Shown here in pieces: positions 46,223-58,827 of a DNA stretch of 64,000 bases (the stretch's first letter is position 1; every line of letters starts with the position of its first letter). The notes under the pieces are model-generated. The model was not told the DNA's origin. It was given only the letters and a program-made list of their open reading frames with translations, and made no database searches. Both the position numbers and the translations under genes were made by a program. Location: NCBI RefSeq assembly GCF_900109265.1, contig NZ_FNZM01000028.1, positions 1 to 64,000 of the forward strand, in the 5' to 3' direction. This DNA comes from Paraburkholderia tropica. GTDB taxonomy: Bacteria > Pseudomonadota > Gammaproteobacteria > Burkholderiales > Burkholderiaceae.

Positions 46223-46786
46223 TCAGCGCACGAGCGTCGACTGCGTGCGGCCGAAGCGGATGTTCTCGATGATGGTCGAGGCCTTGCCGATCGGCATCTT
46301 GTTCGCGCAGAAGTAGTCCTGATACAGCGCCGAGTGATACGCGTTGAGCGTGCCATTCTCGATGCGCGACCAGTCGTTCGCAACGGTCTGATCCCAGCCG
46401 TTGTGGTCGGCGTTCAGGCTCGCGTAGAGGCGCCACTCGTAGGTGTCGCAGCGAATGCCTTCGTAGTTGATGTTGCGCGCGCCGCCCGGGCTCGTGATGA
46501 CGATGGCGTAGCGCACCACGCCGTCGCTGCCCACGCTGAGCGAGGCCGGATCGACGGCGAATTTGAGCTGCGTGTTGTTCGACACGTCGAACGGCAGCAA
46601 CTGCGTGCCTGCCTGCGGCAGCGCCGGCAGGCTTTCGACCTTGTTCTCCTGCCAGGTGCCTTTGCGGTCGAGCAGATACGTGAACGCGCTGTCGTCCTTG
46701 TTGGTGGGGGCGGAACTGCCGCAACCGGCCAGCAGGACGCTACTTGCGGCCGCAGCGCACGCTGCGGCAAGAGCAATTCGTTTCAA
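46223..46786 (-). CDS. CNP1-like family lipoprotein
   Basis: This 187-aa predicted lipoprotein has no assigned function. The signal peptide LKRIALAAACAAAASSVLLAGC ends in the lipobox LLAGC (Cys near 22), so it should be anchored in an envelope membrane. The mature part resembles the CNP1-like family (RCDTYEWRLYAS near 125). I chose the TTG at 46786 because AAGGAAAA lies about 8 nt upstream and the lipoprotein signal starts there. Longer in-frame versions add an Arg-rich stretch that would bury the signal. Confidence 0.75.
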   Translation of the reverse strand: MKRIALAAACAAAASSVLLAGCGSSAPTNKDDSAFTYLLDRKGTWQENKVESLPALPQAGTQLLPFDVSNNTQLKFAVDPASLSVGSDGVVRYAIVITSPGGARNINYEGIRCDTYEWRLYASLNADHNGWDQTVANDWSRIENGTLNAYHSALYQDYFCANKMPIGKASTIIENIRFGRTQSTLVR

Positions 46787-46945
46787 ATTGGTTTTCCTTC
46801 GATGCTCCGGCGCTGGGCGCACGAATGCGCGGCGCCGCGAATGCGGACCGGCCGAAGTCGCGCCGCGTATTCGCATACGCAGCGCGGACGAGGCCGCTCC
46901 GGGCGTTCAGTGCGCCGCCACGAGACGTAACCTGGCTGACTCGTG

Positions 46946-47629
46946 TTACTCGTGCTCGTCCGGCGCAGGCTCGATCATACTCCCCGCCGTACCGCAGTCG
47001 CTTTCCAGCACCGTGCGCACTTCGACCACCTCGCCCTCGATGAACGCGGGTTCGATCTGCACCGCCTGGGCGTGCGCCGACGTTACGATGCGCGGATAGC
47101 GCACCTCATGCCCATGCCCGTGCGAACCGGCGCTGCGTTCCACGCGCGGCGCCGCAGGCCGCCGCAGAAAACGCGAAAGCTCGGTCAGCGCCAGTTGATA
47201 GACGTCGCGCTTGAACTCGATGACCGCTTCGAGCGGCACCCAGTACTCGTTCCAGCGCCACGCATCGAACTCGGGATGCTCCGTTGCCCGCAGGCAGATA
47301 TCGCAGTCGCGCCCGACCATGCGCAGCAGAAACCAGATCTGTTTCTGACCGCGATAATGGCCGCGCACTTCGCGCTTGATGAACTTGTCCGGCACCTCAT
47401 AACGCAACCAGTCGCGCGTGCGACCGACGATCTTGACGTGCTCCGGATGCAAACCGGTTTCTTCGTGCAACTCCCGAAACATTGCCTGCATGGGGGTTTC
47501 ACCATACTTGATGCCCCCTTGCGGAAACTGCCAGGAATGTTCGCGAACCCGCTTGCCCCAAAACACCTCGTTTCGCGCGTTCAAGAGGATGATGCCGACG
47601 TTCGGGCGAAACCCCTCACGATCCAGCAT
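46946..47629 (-). CDS. rppH: RNA pyrophosphohydrolase RppH
   Basis: This 227-aa Nudix enzyme removes pyrophosphate from mRNA 5' ends and starts decay. The N-terminus MLDREGFRPNVGIILLN and the HSWQFPQGGIKYGE block lead into a full Nudix box (residues about 39-61, RELHEETGL). The C-terminal 60 residues are variable. A -10 TATAAT (47663-47668, minus strand) and an AAGGTGG ribosome-binding site precede it. It is divergent from proS, as in other betaproteobacteria. Confidence 0.94.
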   Translation of the reverse strand: MLDREGFRPNVGIILLNARNEVFWGKRVREHSWQFPQGGIKYGETPMQAMFRELHEETGLHPEHVKIVGRTRDWLRYEVPDKFIKREVRGHYRGQKQIWFLLRMVGRDCDICLRATEHPEFDAWRWNEYWVPLEAVIEFKRDVYQLALTELSRFLRRPAAPRVERSAGSHGHGHEVRYPRIVTSAHAQAVQIEPAFIEGEVVEVRTVLESDCGTAGSMIEPAPDEHE

Positions 47630-47662
47630 ACAACCACCTTCGAATCCTTTAAAATTGCTTTG

Positions 47663-47668
47663 ATTATA
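47663..47668 (-). promoter_or_regulatory. -10 element for rppH
   Basis: ATTATA on the plus strand reads TATAAT on the minus strand, 34 bp before the rppH start. No good -35 lies at the expected distance. Confidence 0.45.
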
Positions 47669-47879
47669 AACAGATAACGGTCCTCACGCACCCGACGGCC
47701 AGAATATCGGACCGATTTGCCGCGTATGCGCAAAAGCGCCCGGCGGCGCGATCGGCGCCGGACCTGGCGGGCGTCATCGGTGCGGCGCACGGCGTGTTGT
47801 CATAATGGCGGTTTCCTGAACTCCACCGTTGGTCTCTCTTCGGGCGGTCCGCACTGGCCGCCGCTTTTGGAAAATCTGA

Positions 47880-49625
<1,746 letters not shown>

Positions 49626-49666
49626 TGCGCGTCGTTTCTCGTCTCGGCTAAAGGAGCGCCGCGAGC

Positions 49667-50266
49667 GTGGAATACAGTTTCCTGTCCGCGACGGTCCTGC
49701 TGCTGCTGATCACCGATCCGCTCGGCAACATTCCGCTCTTCATCGGCTGTCTGCGCGGTGTGGCGCGGGAGCGCCGGGCGATCGTGATCCTGCGCGAAGT
49801 CGCGATCGCGTTCGTGATCCTGCTTGTGTTCATGGTGGCCGGCAACGGCTTCCTGCGCATGATGGGGCTCACGGACACGTCGCTGCGCATCGGCGGCGGC
49901 ATCGTGCTGTTCCTGATCGCGCTGCGCATGATCTTTCCGCATCCGGGCGGTCCGTTCGGCGCGGGCGACAAGGGCGGCGAGCCGCTCATCGTGCCGCTTG
50001 CGATTCCCGCGCTCGCGGGACCGTCGGCGCTCGCCACGGTCATGCTGCTCACGTCGCAGGCGCCGGGCAAACTGTTCGAGTGGATCGGCGCGCTGATCGT
50101 GACGATGGCGATCTGCGCGATCGTGCTGGTGCTCGCCGAGCGCATCCAGCAATTGCTCGGCGAGCGCGTGGTGACGGCCTTCGAGCGCCTGATGGGCCTC
50201 GTGCTCGTGGCGATTTCGGTGGAGATGATTCTCGCGGGCATCGCCGCGTTCGTGCATCACCTCTGA
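49667..50266 (+). CDS. MarC family integral membrane protein
   Basis: This 199-aa protein has six predicted membrane helices and begins EYSFLSATVLLLLITDPLGNIPLF, the MarC signature. PLAIPALAGPSALATVMLL near 109-127 is the second conserved segment. Function is unknown; the early link to multiple antibiotic resistance has not held up. The start is GTG with AAGGAG 10 nt upstream. It is convergent with hpt. Confidence 0.9.
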   Translation: MEYSFLSATVLLLLITDPLGNIPLFIGCLRGVARERRAIVILREVAIAFVILLVFMVAGNGFLRMMGLTDTSLRIGGGIVLFLIALRMIFPHPGGPFGAGDKGGEPLIVPLAIPALAGPSALATVMLLTSQAPGKLFEWIGALIVTMAICAIVLVLAERIQQLLGERVVTAFERLMGLVLVAISVEMILAGIAAFVHHL

Positions 50267-50292
50267 CGCCGCGCGCAGGCGTCGACGCAAAC

Positions 50293-50325
50293 AAAAAAGC
50301 CGCTTCGTTCGAAGCGGCTTTTTTT
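50293..50325. terminator. Bidirectional terminator between marC-family gene and hpt
   Basis: A perfect 14-bp stem beginning AAAAAAGCCGCTTC with a GTTC loop. It separates convergent genes. Confidence 0.92.
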
Positions 50326-50342
50326 ATCGGCTCGTGCCTGAC

Positions 50343-50894
50343 TTACGCGCCTTCGGTCAGCGCGCGAATCGTCGGCAGATTGCGCCAGTAACCCTTGGCG
50401 TCCATGCCGCAGCCGAACACGTAGCGGTCCGGCACCGAAAAGCCGCAGTAGTCCGGATGCAGCGGCTTGGCCTTCGGAATGATCTTCTCGCACAGCACGG
50501 CCGAGAGGAAACGCTTCGCGCCCATGTCCATGATGCGGTCGCGGATCGCGGCCATGGTCTCGCCTTCATCGAGGATGTCGTCGAGCACGATCACGACGCG
50601 GTCCTTCACCGACTCGCGCGGCGCCACGCGCCACTGCATTTCCGCGCTGCCCTTGATGGCGTTGCGGTAGCGGGTGAGGTGGATGTAGTCGAATTCGAGC
50701 GGGAAGTCGAGGTGCGGCAGCAGCATGCCGGTGAATACGGCCGCGCCGCCCATCACCGACAGCACGAGCGGGAAGTCCTCGCTGATATCGGCGCGAATGG
50801 CTTCGGCCATCCGGCCGATCGACGCATTGACATCGCTCTCCGAAACGATCTCTTCGGAGTGGCGGAAAATATGGAGGGCTTCTTCGCGATTCAT
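50343..50894 (-). CDS. hpt: Hypoxanthine-guanine phosphoribosyltransferase
   Basis: This 183-aa purine salvage enzyme makes IMP or GMP from PRPP. The PRPP loop VVIVLDDILDEGETMAA is near residues 98-114, PLLPHLDFPLEFDYIHLTRY lies before it, and VFGCGMDAKGYWRN near 160-173 is the C-terminal base-binding region. Length fits hypoxanthine phosphoribosyltransferases; whether it prefers hypoxanthine or guanine is not certain. Confidence 0.92.
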   Translation of the reverse strand: MNREEALHIFRHSEEIVSESDVNASIGRMAEAIRADISEDFPLVLSVMGGAAVFTGMLLPHLDFPLEFDYIHLTRYRNAIKGSAEMQWRVAPRESVKDRVVIVLDDILDEGETMAAIRDRIMDMGAKRFLSAVLCEKIIPKAKPLHPDYCGFSVPDRYVFGCGMDAKGYWRNLPTIRALTEGA

Positions 50895-51051
50895 GACTCT
50901 GGCGGGGCAGTGGCTGTAGCTATTCAGTGTGGAAAATAACGACGACGCGCGCTACAGCAAAAACCCGCGCTACCATGTCCAGCTCGCGCGCCGCGTCGTG
51001 TTGGGCCGCACGCGCAATGCGCCGCGCGGCCCGCCAATCAGGTCGATTCGA

Positions 51052-52419
51052 TCAGCGCATGCCGGGCATCATGCCCTTCATGCCGCGCATCATCTTCTGC
51101 AGATTGCCGCCCTTCAACTTCTTCATCATGGTGCGCATCTGGTCGTACTGGTTCAGCAGGCGATTGACTTCCTGAACCTGCACGCCCGCGCCCGCAGCGA
51201 TGCGGCGCTTGCGCGTGGCCTTGATCAGATCCGGCTTGGCGCGTTCCTGCGCGGTCATCGAATTGATGATGCCTTCCATGCGGCGCATCTGCTTTTCGGC
51301 GACGCCCATGTCGGCGCCCGACGCGGCCTGCTGGAATTGCGCGGGCAGCTTGTCCATGAGCGACGACAGGCCGCCCATCTTCTTCATCTGCGAGAGCTGC
51401 GCACGGAAATCGTTCAGGTCGAAGTCGCCGCCCTTCTTGACCTTGTCGGCGAGCTTCTGCGCGGCTTGCACGTCCACGCCGCGCTGCGCTTCCTCGACGA
51501 GGGCGAGAATGTCGCCCATGCCGAGAATACGGTTGGCCATGCGGTCGGGGTGGAACACTTCCAGACCGTCGAGCTTTTCCGCGACGCCGACGAACTTGAT
51601 CGGCTTGCCGGTGATGTGGCGCACGGAAAGCGCCGCGCCGCCGCGCGAGTCGCCGTCGAGCTTGGTGAGCACGACGCCGGTGAGCGGCAGGGCGTCGTTG
51701 AACGCCTTCGCGGTGTTGACCGCGTCCTGACCGAGCATGGCGTCGACGACGAACAGCGTTTCAGCGGGCTTGAGCGAGCTGTGCAGCGCGCTGATCTCGT
51801 TCATCATCGCCTCGTCGATACCGAGGCGGCCGGCCGTGTCGACGAGCAGCACGTCGTGATAATGGCGCTTGGCCCAGTCGACCGCGGCAGCAGCGATCTC
51901 GACGGGCTTCTGATCCGGCTGCGAGGGGAAGAAGTCGGCGCCGACCTGTTCCGTCACCGTCTTCAGCTGCGCGATAGCAGCGGGGCGGTAAACGTCGCAC
52001 GAAACGGTCAGGACCTTCTTTTTGTACTTCTCGCGCAGCAGCTTGGCGAGCTTGCCGGTCGTGGTGGTTTTACCCGCGCCCTGCAAGCCGGCCATGAGGA
52101 TGACGGCGGGCGGCGTGACGTTCAGGTTCAGCTCGGCGGCCTTGCCTTCGTAGTCGCCGCCGATCACGGCGGTCAGCTCGCGCTGCACCACGCCGACGAG
52201 CGCCTGGCCCGGCGACAGGCTGCTGATCACTTCCTCGCCGAGCGCCTTTTCCTTCACCTTGGCGATGAATTCGCGCACGACGGGCAGCGCCACGTCCGCT
52301 TCCAGCAGCGCGAGACGCACCTCGCGCAGCATGTCCTGCGTATTGGCTTCGGTCAGCCGGGCTTCGCCGCGCAGCGTCTTGACGACGCGCGCCATCCGTT
52401 GAGTAAGATTGTCGAGCAT
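51052..52419 (-). CDS. ffh: Signal recognition particle protein Ffh
   Basis: This 455-aa GTPase binds 4.5S RNA and signal sequences of membrane proteins. N domain (1-90), G domain with GLQGAGKTTTTGKL near 103-116, DTAGRLGID near 190-198 and TKLDGDSRGGAAL near 247-259, then the Met-rich M domain (about 325-455). The M domain ends in the MKKLKGGNLQKMMRGMKGMMPG tail split here as MKKLKGGNLQ and MMRGMKGMMPGM. The ATG at 52419 gives MLDNLTQRM, the family N-terminus. Confidence 0.96.
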   Translation of the reverse strand: MLDNLTQRMARVVKTLRGEARLTEANTQDMLREVRLALLEADVALPVVREFIAKVKEKALGEEVISSLSPGQALVGVVQRELTAVIGGDYEGKAAELNLNVTPPAVILMAGLQGAGKTTTTGKLAKLLREKYKKKVLTVSCDVYRPAAIAQLKTVTEQVGADFFPSQPDQKPVEIAAAAVDWAKRHYHDVLLVDTAGRLGIDEAMMNEISALHSSLKPAETLFVVDAMLGQDAVNTAKAFNDALPLTGVVLTKLDGDSRGGAALSVRHITGKPIKFVGVAEKLDGLEVFHPDRMANRILGMGDILALVEEAQRGVDVQAAQKLADKVKKGGDFDLNDFRAQLSQMKKMGGLSSLMDKLPAQFQQAASGADMGVAEKQMRRMEGIINSMTAQERAKPDLIKATRKRRIAAGAGVQVQEVNRLLNQYDQMRTMMKKLKGGNLQKMMRGMKGMMPGMR

Positions 52420-52545
52420 GGGGAGGCGGTGAGCAGTGCGGCTCCCGAACGTCGCGCGTGGCACGGGAATGCGGCAAATTGCCGGGTTCCGTCGCCGCTT
52501 TGTTACGCTGCGTCGTGGAAAGGGGGCCTATAGTAAACTTCGAAC

Positions 52546-53484
52546 ATGGATATTGTACTGTATGCCCTCACCGTGCTCCTGTACGGCGGATTGTGTGCCG
52601 CCGACTGGCATGCACTGCGGCGCGCCGGCGCGCCGCCGCTCCTCGGCAGCGTGCCGCCGGTTCCGGTCGCGCTCGGCCCGCGCGACGCCGGCGAACCGGG
52701 CGCGCGCCCGCGCAGCTTCGGCGCGCTGTCGCGCTCGCTGCTGTTCGTCGCGCTCGCGGCGCACGGCGTGCTGCTGCACATGACGATCTTCCCCGCCCAC
52801 GAGATGATCTTCGGCTTCGCGTTCGCGTTGTCGGCGATGTTCTGGCTCGGCGCGGTGATCTACTGGATCGAGAGCTTTTTCTTCGCGCTCGACGGCCTGC
52901 GTCTCCTGCTGCTGCCGCTCGCGGCCGTCGCCGCCATCCTGCCGCTCGTGTTCGGCGGCGTGCGCGTGCTGCCTTACGCCGCGGCGCCGATGTTCAAGCT
53001 GCATTTCGTCATCGCCAACGTCGCTTACGGGCTGTTCGCGATCGCCGCGCTGCACGCCGTGCTGATGCTCGCCGTCGAGCGTCGTCTGCACGCGCTCAAG
53101 GGCGCGGGCTTCCAGCGCAACGCCGGCAACAAAGGCGGCGGCTGGCTGTCGAACTGGATCGAGACGCTGCCGCCGCTGCTCACAATGGAGAAGCTGCTGT
53201 TCCGTCTGATCGGCGCGGGCTTCGTGCTGCTCACGGCCACGCTCGTTTCGGGCATCGTGTTCAGCGAGCAGTTGATCGACCGTCCGCTGTCGCTCGATCA
53301 CAAGACGGTGTTCGCGTTCCTGTCGTGGCTGATGTTCGGCGCGCTGCTCACCGCGCGCAAGATTTCCGGCTGGCGCGGACGCTCGGCGCTGCGCTGGGTG
53401 ATCGCGTCGTTCGTCGCGCTGTTGCTCGCGTATGTGGGCAGCCGTTTTGTGTTCGAGGTGCTGCTGCATCGGCCGGTCGTTTGA
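52546..53484 (+). CDS. Cytochrome c assembly protein, CcsA/YpjD-like
   Basis: This 312-aa polytopic membrane protein matches the CcsA family (inner membrane protein YpjD/CorE in E. coli). About eight helices are seen; the region FKLHFVIANVAYGLFAIAALHAV near 148-170 carries a conserved His, and DHKTVFAFLSWLMFGALL near 250-267 another. CcsA proteins handle heme in cytochrome c maturation, while YpjD homologues may have other roles. It is divergent from ffh, across 126 bp. A -10-like TATAGT lies only 12 bp before the ATG. Confidence 0.82.
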   Translation: MDIVLYALTVLLYGGLCAADWHALRRAGAPPLLGSVPPVPVALGPRDAGEPGARPRSFGALSRSLLFVALAAHGVLLHMTIFPAHEMIFGFAFALSAMFWLGAVIYWIESFFFALDGLRLLLLPLAAVAAILPLVFGGVRVLPYAAAPMFKLHFVIANVAYGLFAIAALHAVLMLAVERRLHALKGAGFQRNAGNKGGGWLSNWIETLPPLLTMEKLLFRLIGAGFVLLTATLVSGIVFSEQLIDRPLSLDHKTVFAFLSWLMFGALLTARKISGWRGRSALRWVIASFVALLLAYVGSRFVFEVLLHRPVV

Positions 53485-53624
53485 TCGCGGCCGAGGTGCT
53501 TCAATGCGCTTCGATGTGTTCCGTTGTGTTTTCGTTGCCGCGCCTGTCCGTTATTGCACGCGAAATGCACGCGATTTGCACGCGAGTCGTGCACGGAGCG
53601 GCGCACTGAAACCAGACTGATTCC

Positions 53625-53987
53625 ATGAGACAGATTTTTCTTCTGATTCTGCTGTTCGTCGTCGGGCAGTGGTTCGTCAAGGCGCTGCGCCGTGCGCAGA
53701 CGCAATCGCCGCAGTCACGCACGGGCGCCGATCCGCGTCAGACGGGTCCGTTCGGCACGCAAGGCACGAACGGCGCGCAAGGTTCGAACGGTGCCGCTGG
53801 CGCCGCGGGTGCCAGGCGTGCGAACGGCCAGGGTGCGTTGCCCGAGCCGATGGTGCGTTGCGCCGAGTGCGGCGTGCACGCGCCGCGCAGCGAGTCGGTG
53901 AATGTGGGCGCGCAGTCGTTCTGCAGCGCCGAACACGCGCGTGTCTACGACGCGCGCAAGTCCGGCCAGGACCGCGCGGCGCGATGA
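53625..53987 (+). CDS. PP0621 family protein, small membrane protein with Cys/His motif
   Basis: This 120-aa protein has one N-terminal membrane helix (about 3-18) and a low-complexity Gly/Ala/Asn/Gln linker (about 42-72). Its C-terminal domain carries CAECG near 80-84 and FCSAEHARVY near 101-110, a likely zinc knuckle. It resembles the PP0621 family, which has no known function. Its stop overlaps the ampD start by four bases, so the two are translated together, which hints at a cell-wall link without proof. Confidence 0.75.
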   Translation: MRQIFLLILLFVVGQWFVKALRRAQTQSPQSRTGADPRQTGPFGTQGTNGAQGSNGAAGAAGARRANGQGALPEPMVRCAECGVHAPRSESVNVGAQSFCSAEHARVYDARKSGQDRAAR

Positions 53988-54598
53988 GTCGTCACGCGCA
54001 GTCTGCGGCTTCGTCTGTGTTCTCGATCGATGCGCAAGGTTGGGCCGATGGCGCGCAGCGCCTGCCGTCGCCGAATTTCGAAGCGCGTCCGGACGGCGCG
54101 ACGCCGACGCTCATCGTCGTGCATAACATCAGTCTGCCGCCCGACACGTTCGGTGGCCCCGAGATCGCCGACCTGTTCCTCAATCGCCTCGATTGCGACG
54201 CGCATCCGTACTTCGATACGCATCTGCGCGGCGTGCGGGTCTCGGCGCATTTCGTGATTCATCGTAACGGCACGCTCGAGCAATTCGTCTCGTGCGACGA
54301 GCGCGCGTGGCACGCGGGACTTTCCAGCTTCTTCGGCCGCGAGCGCTGCAACGACTTCTCGATCGGCATCGAACTCGAAGGCAGCGACACGCAGCCGTTC
54401 GAACCCGCGCAATACGCCACGCTCGCGCCGCTCGTGCGCGCGATCGCGGCGCGCTATCCGATCGACGCGCTCGCCGGGCACTCGGACATCGCGCCGGGCC
54501 GCAAGACCGATCCCGGTCCGCATTTCGACTGGGCGCGTTTGCAGCGCGAGACGCAACTGGGCGACGCGTTCTTTCCCTATCTGCACGCGCGGACCTGA
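53984..54598 (+). CDS. ampD: 1,6-anhydro-N-acetylmuramyl-L-alanine amidase AmpD
   Basis: This 204-aa cytosolic zinc amidase releases stem peptides from anhydro-muropeptides for recycling and keeps AmpC inducers low. The amidase-2 fold shows LIVVHNISLPPDTFGG near 43-58 with the first zinc His, AHFVIHRNGTLEQFV near 87-101, and AGHSDIAPGRKTDPGPHFDW near 164-183 with the later His and Asp. The ATG at 53984 overlaps the preceding stop and fits the family length. Confidence 0.94.
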   Translation: MSRHAQSAASSVFSIDAQGWADGAQRLPSPNFEARPDGATPTLIVVHNISLPPDTFGGPEIADLFLNRLDCDAHPYFDTHLRGVRVSAHFVIHRNGTLEQFVSCDERAWHAGLSSFFGRERCNDFSIGIELEGSDTQPFEPAQYATLAPLVRAIAARYPIDALAGHSDIAPGRKTDPGPHFDWARLQRETQLGDAFFPYLHART

Positions 54599-54803
54599 CG
54601 CGTCACCGGCGACCAGGACGTTGTCAGCGTCGTCTTGACGCACCAAAGCGCAACTAACCAGGAAGTGCCGGCGATGCGCTAACCGCTGCTTCGCGTACGG
54701 ACTTTCTGGCGTGGAGAAAAGCGCGTTTCGCCCGAATGCCCGCGCCGTCTGGGCTTCGCGCCAGAGCCTCCTTTGTCAATACACCCGCCGTGAAATTTAG
54801 CCG

Positions 54804-54831
54804 TTGCACGTCCGGCAAGTTCCACTATACT
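54804..54831 (+). promoter_or_regulatory. Candidate nrdA promoter
   Basis: TATACT at 54826-54831 is a good -10. TTGCAC at 54804-54809 with a 16-bp spacer is a weak -35. The first NrdR-like box overlaps the -10. Confidence 0.5.
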
Positions 54832-54868
54832 TCGTACCCGAAGCACGGCTTTACACCATATGTTGTGT
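54822..54868 (+). promoter_or_regulatory. Pair of NrdR-like boxes, 31 bp apart
   Basis: The box at 54853-54868 reads ACACCATATGTTGTGT, close to the NrdR consensus (ACAC, central ATAT-like core, GTGT). A weaker one at 54822-54837 (CCACTATACTTCGTAC) matches about 10 of 16 positions. The 15-bp linker places them three helical turns apart, as in known NrdR sites, and one overlaps the -10. NrdR represses ribonucleotide reductase genes when dATP is high. nrdR is not in this window. Confidence 0.72.
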
Positions 54869-54995
54869 TGTTCCGCGGCGCCCCGCTCTCCGAGCACGGC
54901 GCCGCACGCATTAGCGGCATAGGAAAAGAACTTTGTGCGGTGCAGTCGGGCGAGAACCGGCGCACCGGCTGTAATCGAGAGAAAAGGTACAGCCA

Positions 54996-55130
54996 ATGAT
55001 CGCGGCATCCACGATGAAGACCGTAACGCTCTGTGGTTCATCAGCATTGCCGCATCCGGCAGCCTCGCCAGGCTGGCTTTTTGTCTCCGCCCATTCGTCC
55101 GCGCACACGGGGGCGCGGCGCCCGTATTAA
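54996..55130 (+). CDS. Possible 44-aa upstream ORF in the nrdA leader
   Basis: The ATG at 54996 has AAAAGG about 9 nt upstream. The frame encodes MIAASTMKTVTLC and a Ser/Pro/Ala-rich remainder, ending at TAA 55128. About two-thirds of third codon positions are G or C, lower than in neighbouring genes, so coding is uncertain. The frame runs through the hairpin at 55060-55082. I recognise no family. Confidence 0.25.
   Translation: MIAASTMKTVTLCGSSALPHPAASPGWLFVSAHSSAHTGARRPY
55060..55082 (+). terminator. Terminator-like hairpin inside the nrdA leader
   Basis: CAGCCT, loop CGCC, AGGCTG, then GC and five T. The 6-bp stem is short but perfect. It lies about 92 bp before the nrdA start and within the small upstream frame, so it could act as an attenuator; it may also be chance. 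Confidence 0.4.
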
Positions 55131-55174
55131 TTCGCGAAATCCTTCGCATATTTCCAGGACCAGGAGCTTTGCAC

Positions 55175-58171
<2,997 letters not shown>

Positions 58172-58827
58172 GCGCGATGTGCGTGGCGGCAGCGCAACGG
58201 TGCTGCCACGCGTCACGCGTCACACGCAGTGCATCGACGGAATAAGTCGGCGGCGTGCAGCGAGTACAGACAGTAAACAGTAGTCGATGCCGCCGTCGAT
58301 GCAAGTCGATACAGATAGAAGATGCAGACGCGGCGCGCGCAATGCGCGTCGCCAGGTTCAGGCGGTGGAAAAAAGGCTTCAGGATTCCCTGGGGTTTCGC
58401 CTGAACGCGAAACAGGTCGCGCGAGCCAGAACGCAGCGCGCGGCGCAGCGAACGACAGATCCACGCAGGCAGCGATGCCCGCAACGCAGTTGCAGGTCTG
58501 TCGAAGCAGCAGCGAGCGAGTCGTGAAGCACGTTCGCAGCACGCAGTCGAAAGCATCGTGAACACGATGCGAAGCGCGCGCGGCGAACCACGTTTTCACA
58601 CACGCTCTCGATGTCGCGAAGACCCTCGAAGCCAATCGCGCGTGCGATGTTCGAGCGACGAATACGCGATGCATCCGCACCGCTCACACGCCGCGATCGA
58701 CACGATGCGATGACAAAGTGTTGTATCGAGGTCGCAACGCGAATCGAAAACAGGATTTTTCGTGTGCGAACCCTTTTATCGCGCATGAAAAGATGGTACA
58801 AACCGTTCTAAATTGATGGTGACATTT
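58172..58827 (+). other. 656-bp spacer between nrdA and nrdB
   Basis: No supported gene: short frames exist on both strands but lack ribosome-binding sites and family resemblance. The last 100 bp become AT-richer before nrdB and probably hold its promoter. I find no NrdR-like box here and no clear terminator for nrdA. Confidence 0.6.

Larger units (their letters stand above)
54599..55174 (+). other. Intergenic region and long leader of nrdA
   Basis: This 576-bp gap holds a weak promoter with two NrdR-like boxes, a leader of about 340 nt, a 44-codon ORF and a terminator-like hairpin, listed separately. The first 200 bp after ampD show no recognised feature. Confidence 0.6.

Noticed and set aside
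54599..55174. Cobalamin riboswitch before nrdA
   Set aside because: No B12-box-like core was found, and the enzyme is class Ia, which does not use cobalamin.
58213..58680. 155-codon minus-strand frame in the nrdA-nrdB spacer
   Set aside because: Composition is Arg/Ala/Cys-rich as in chance frames of GC-rich DNA, and no ribosome-binding site is visible.
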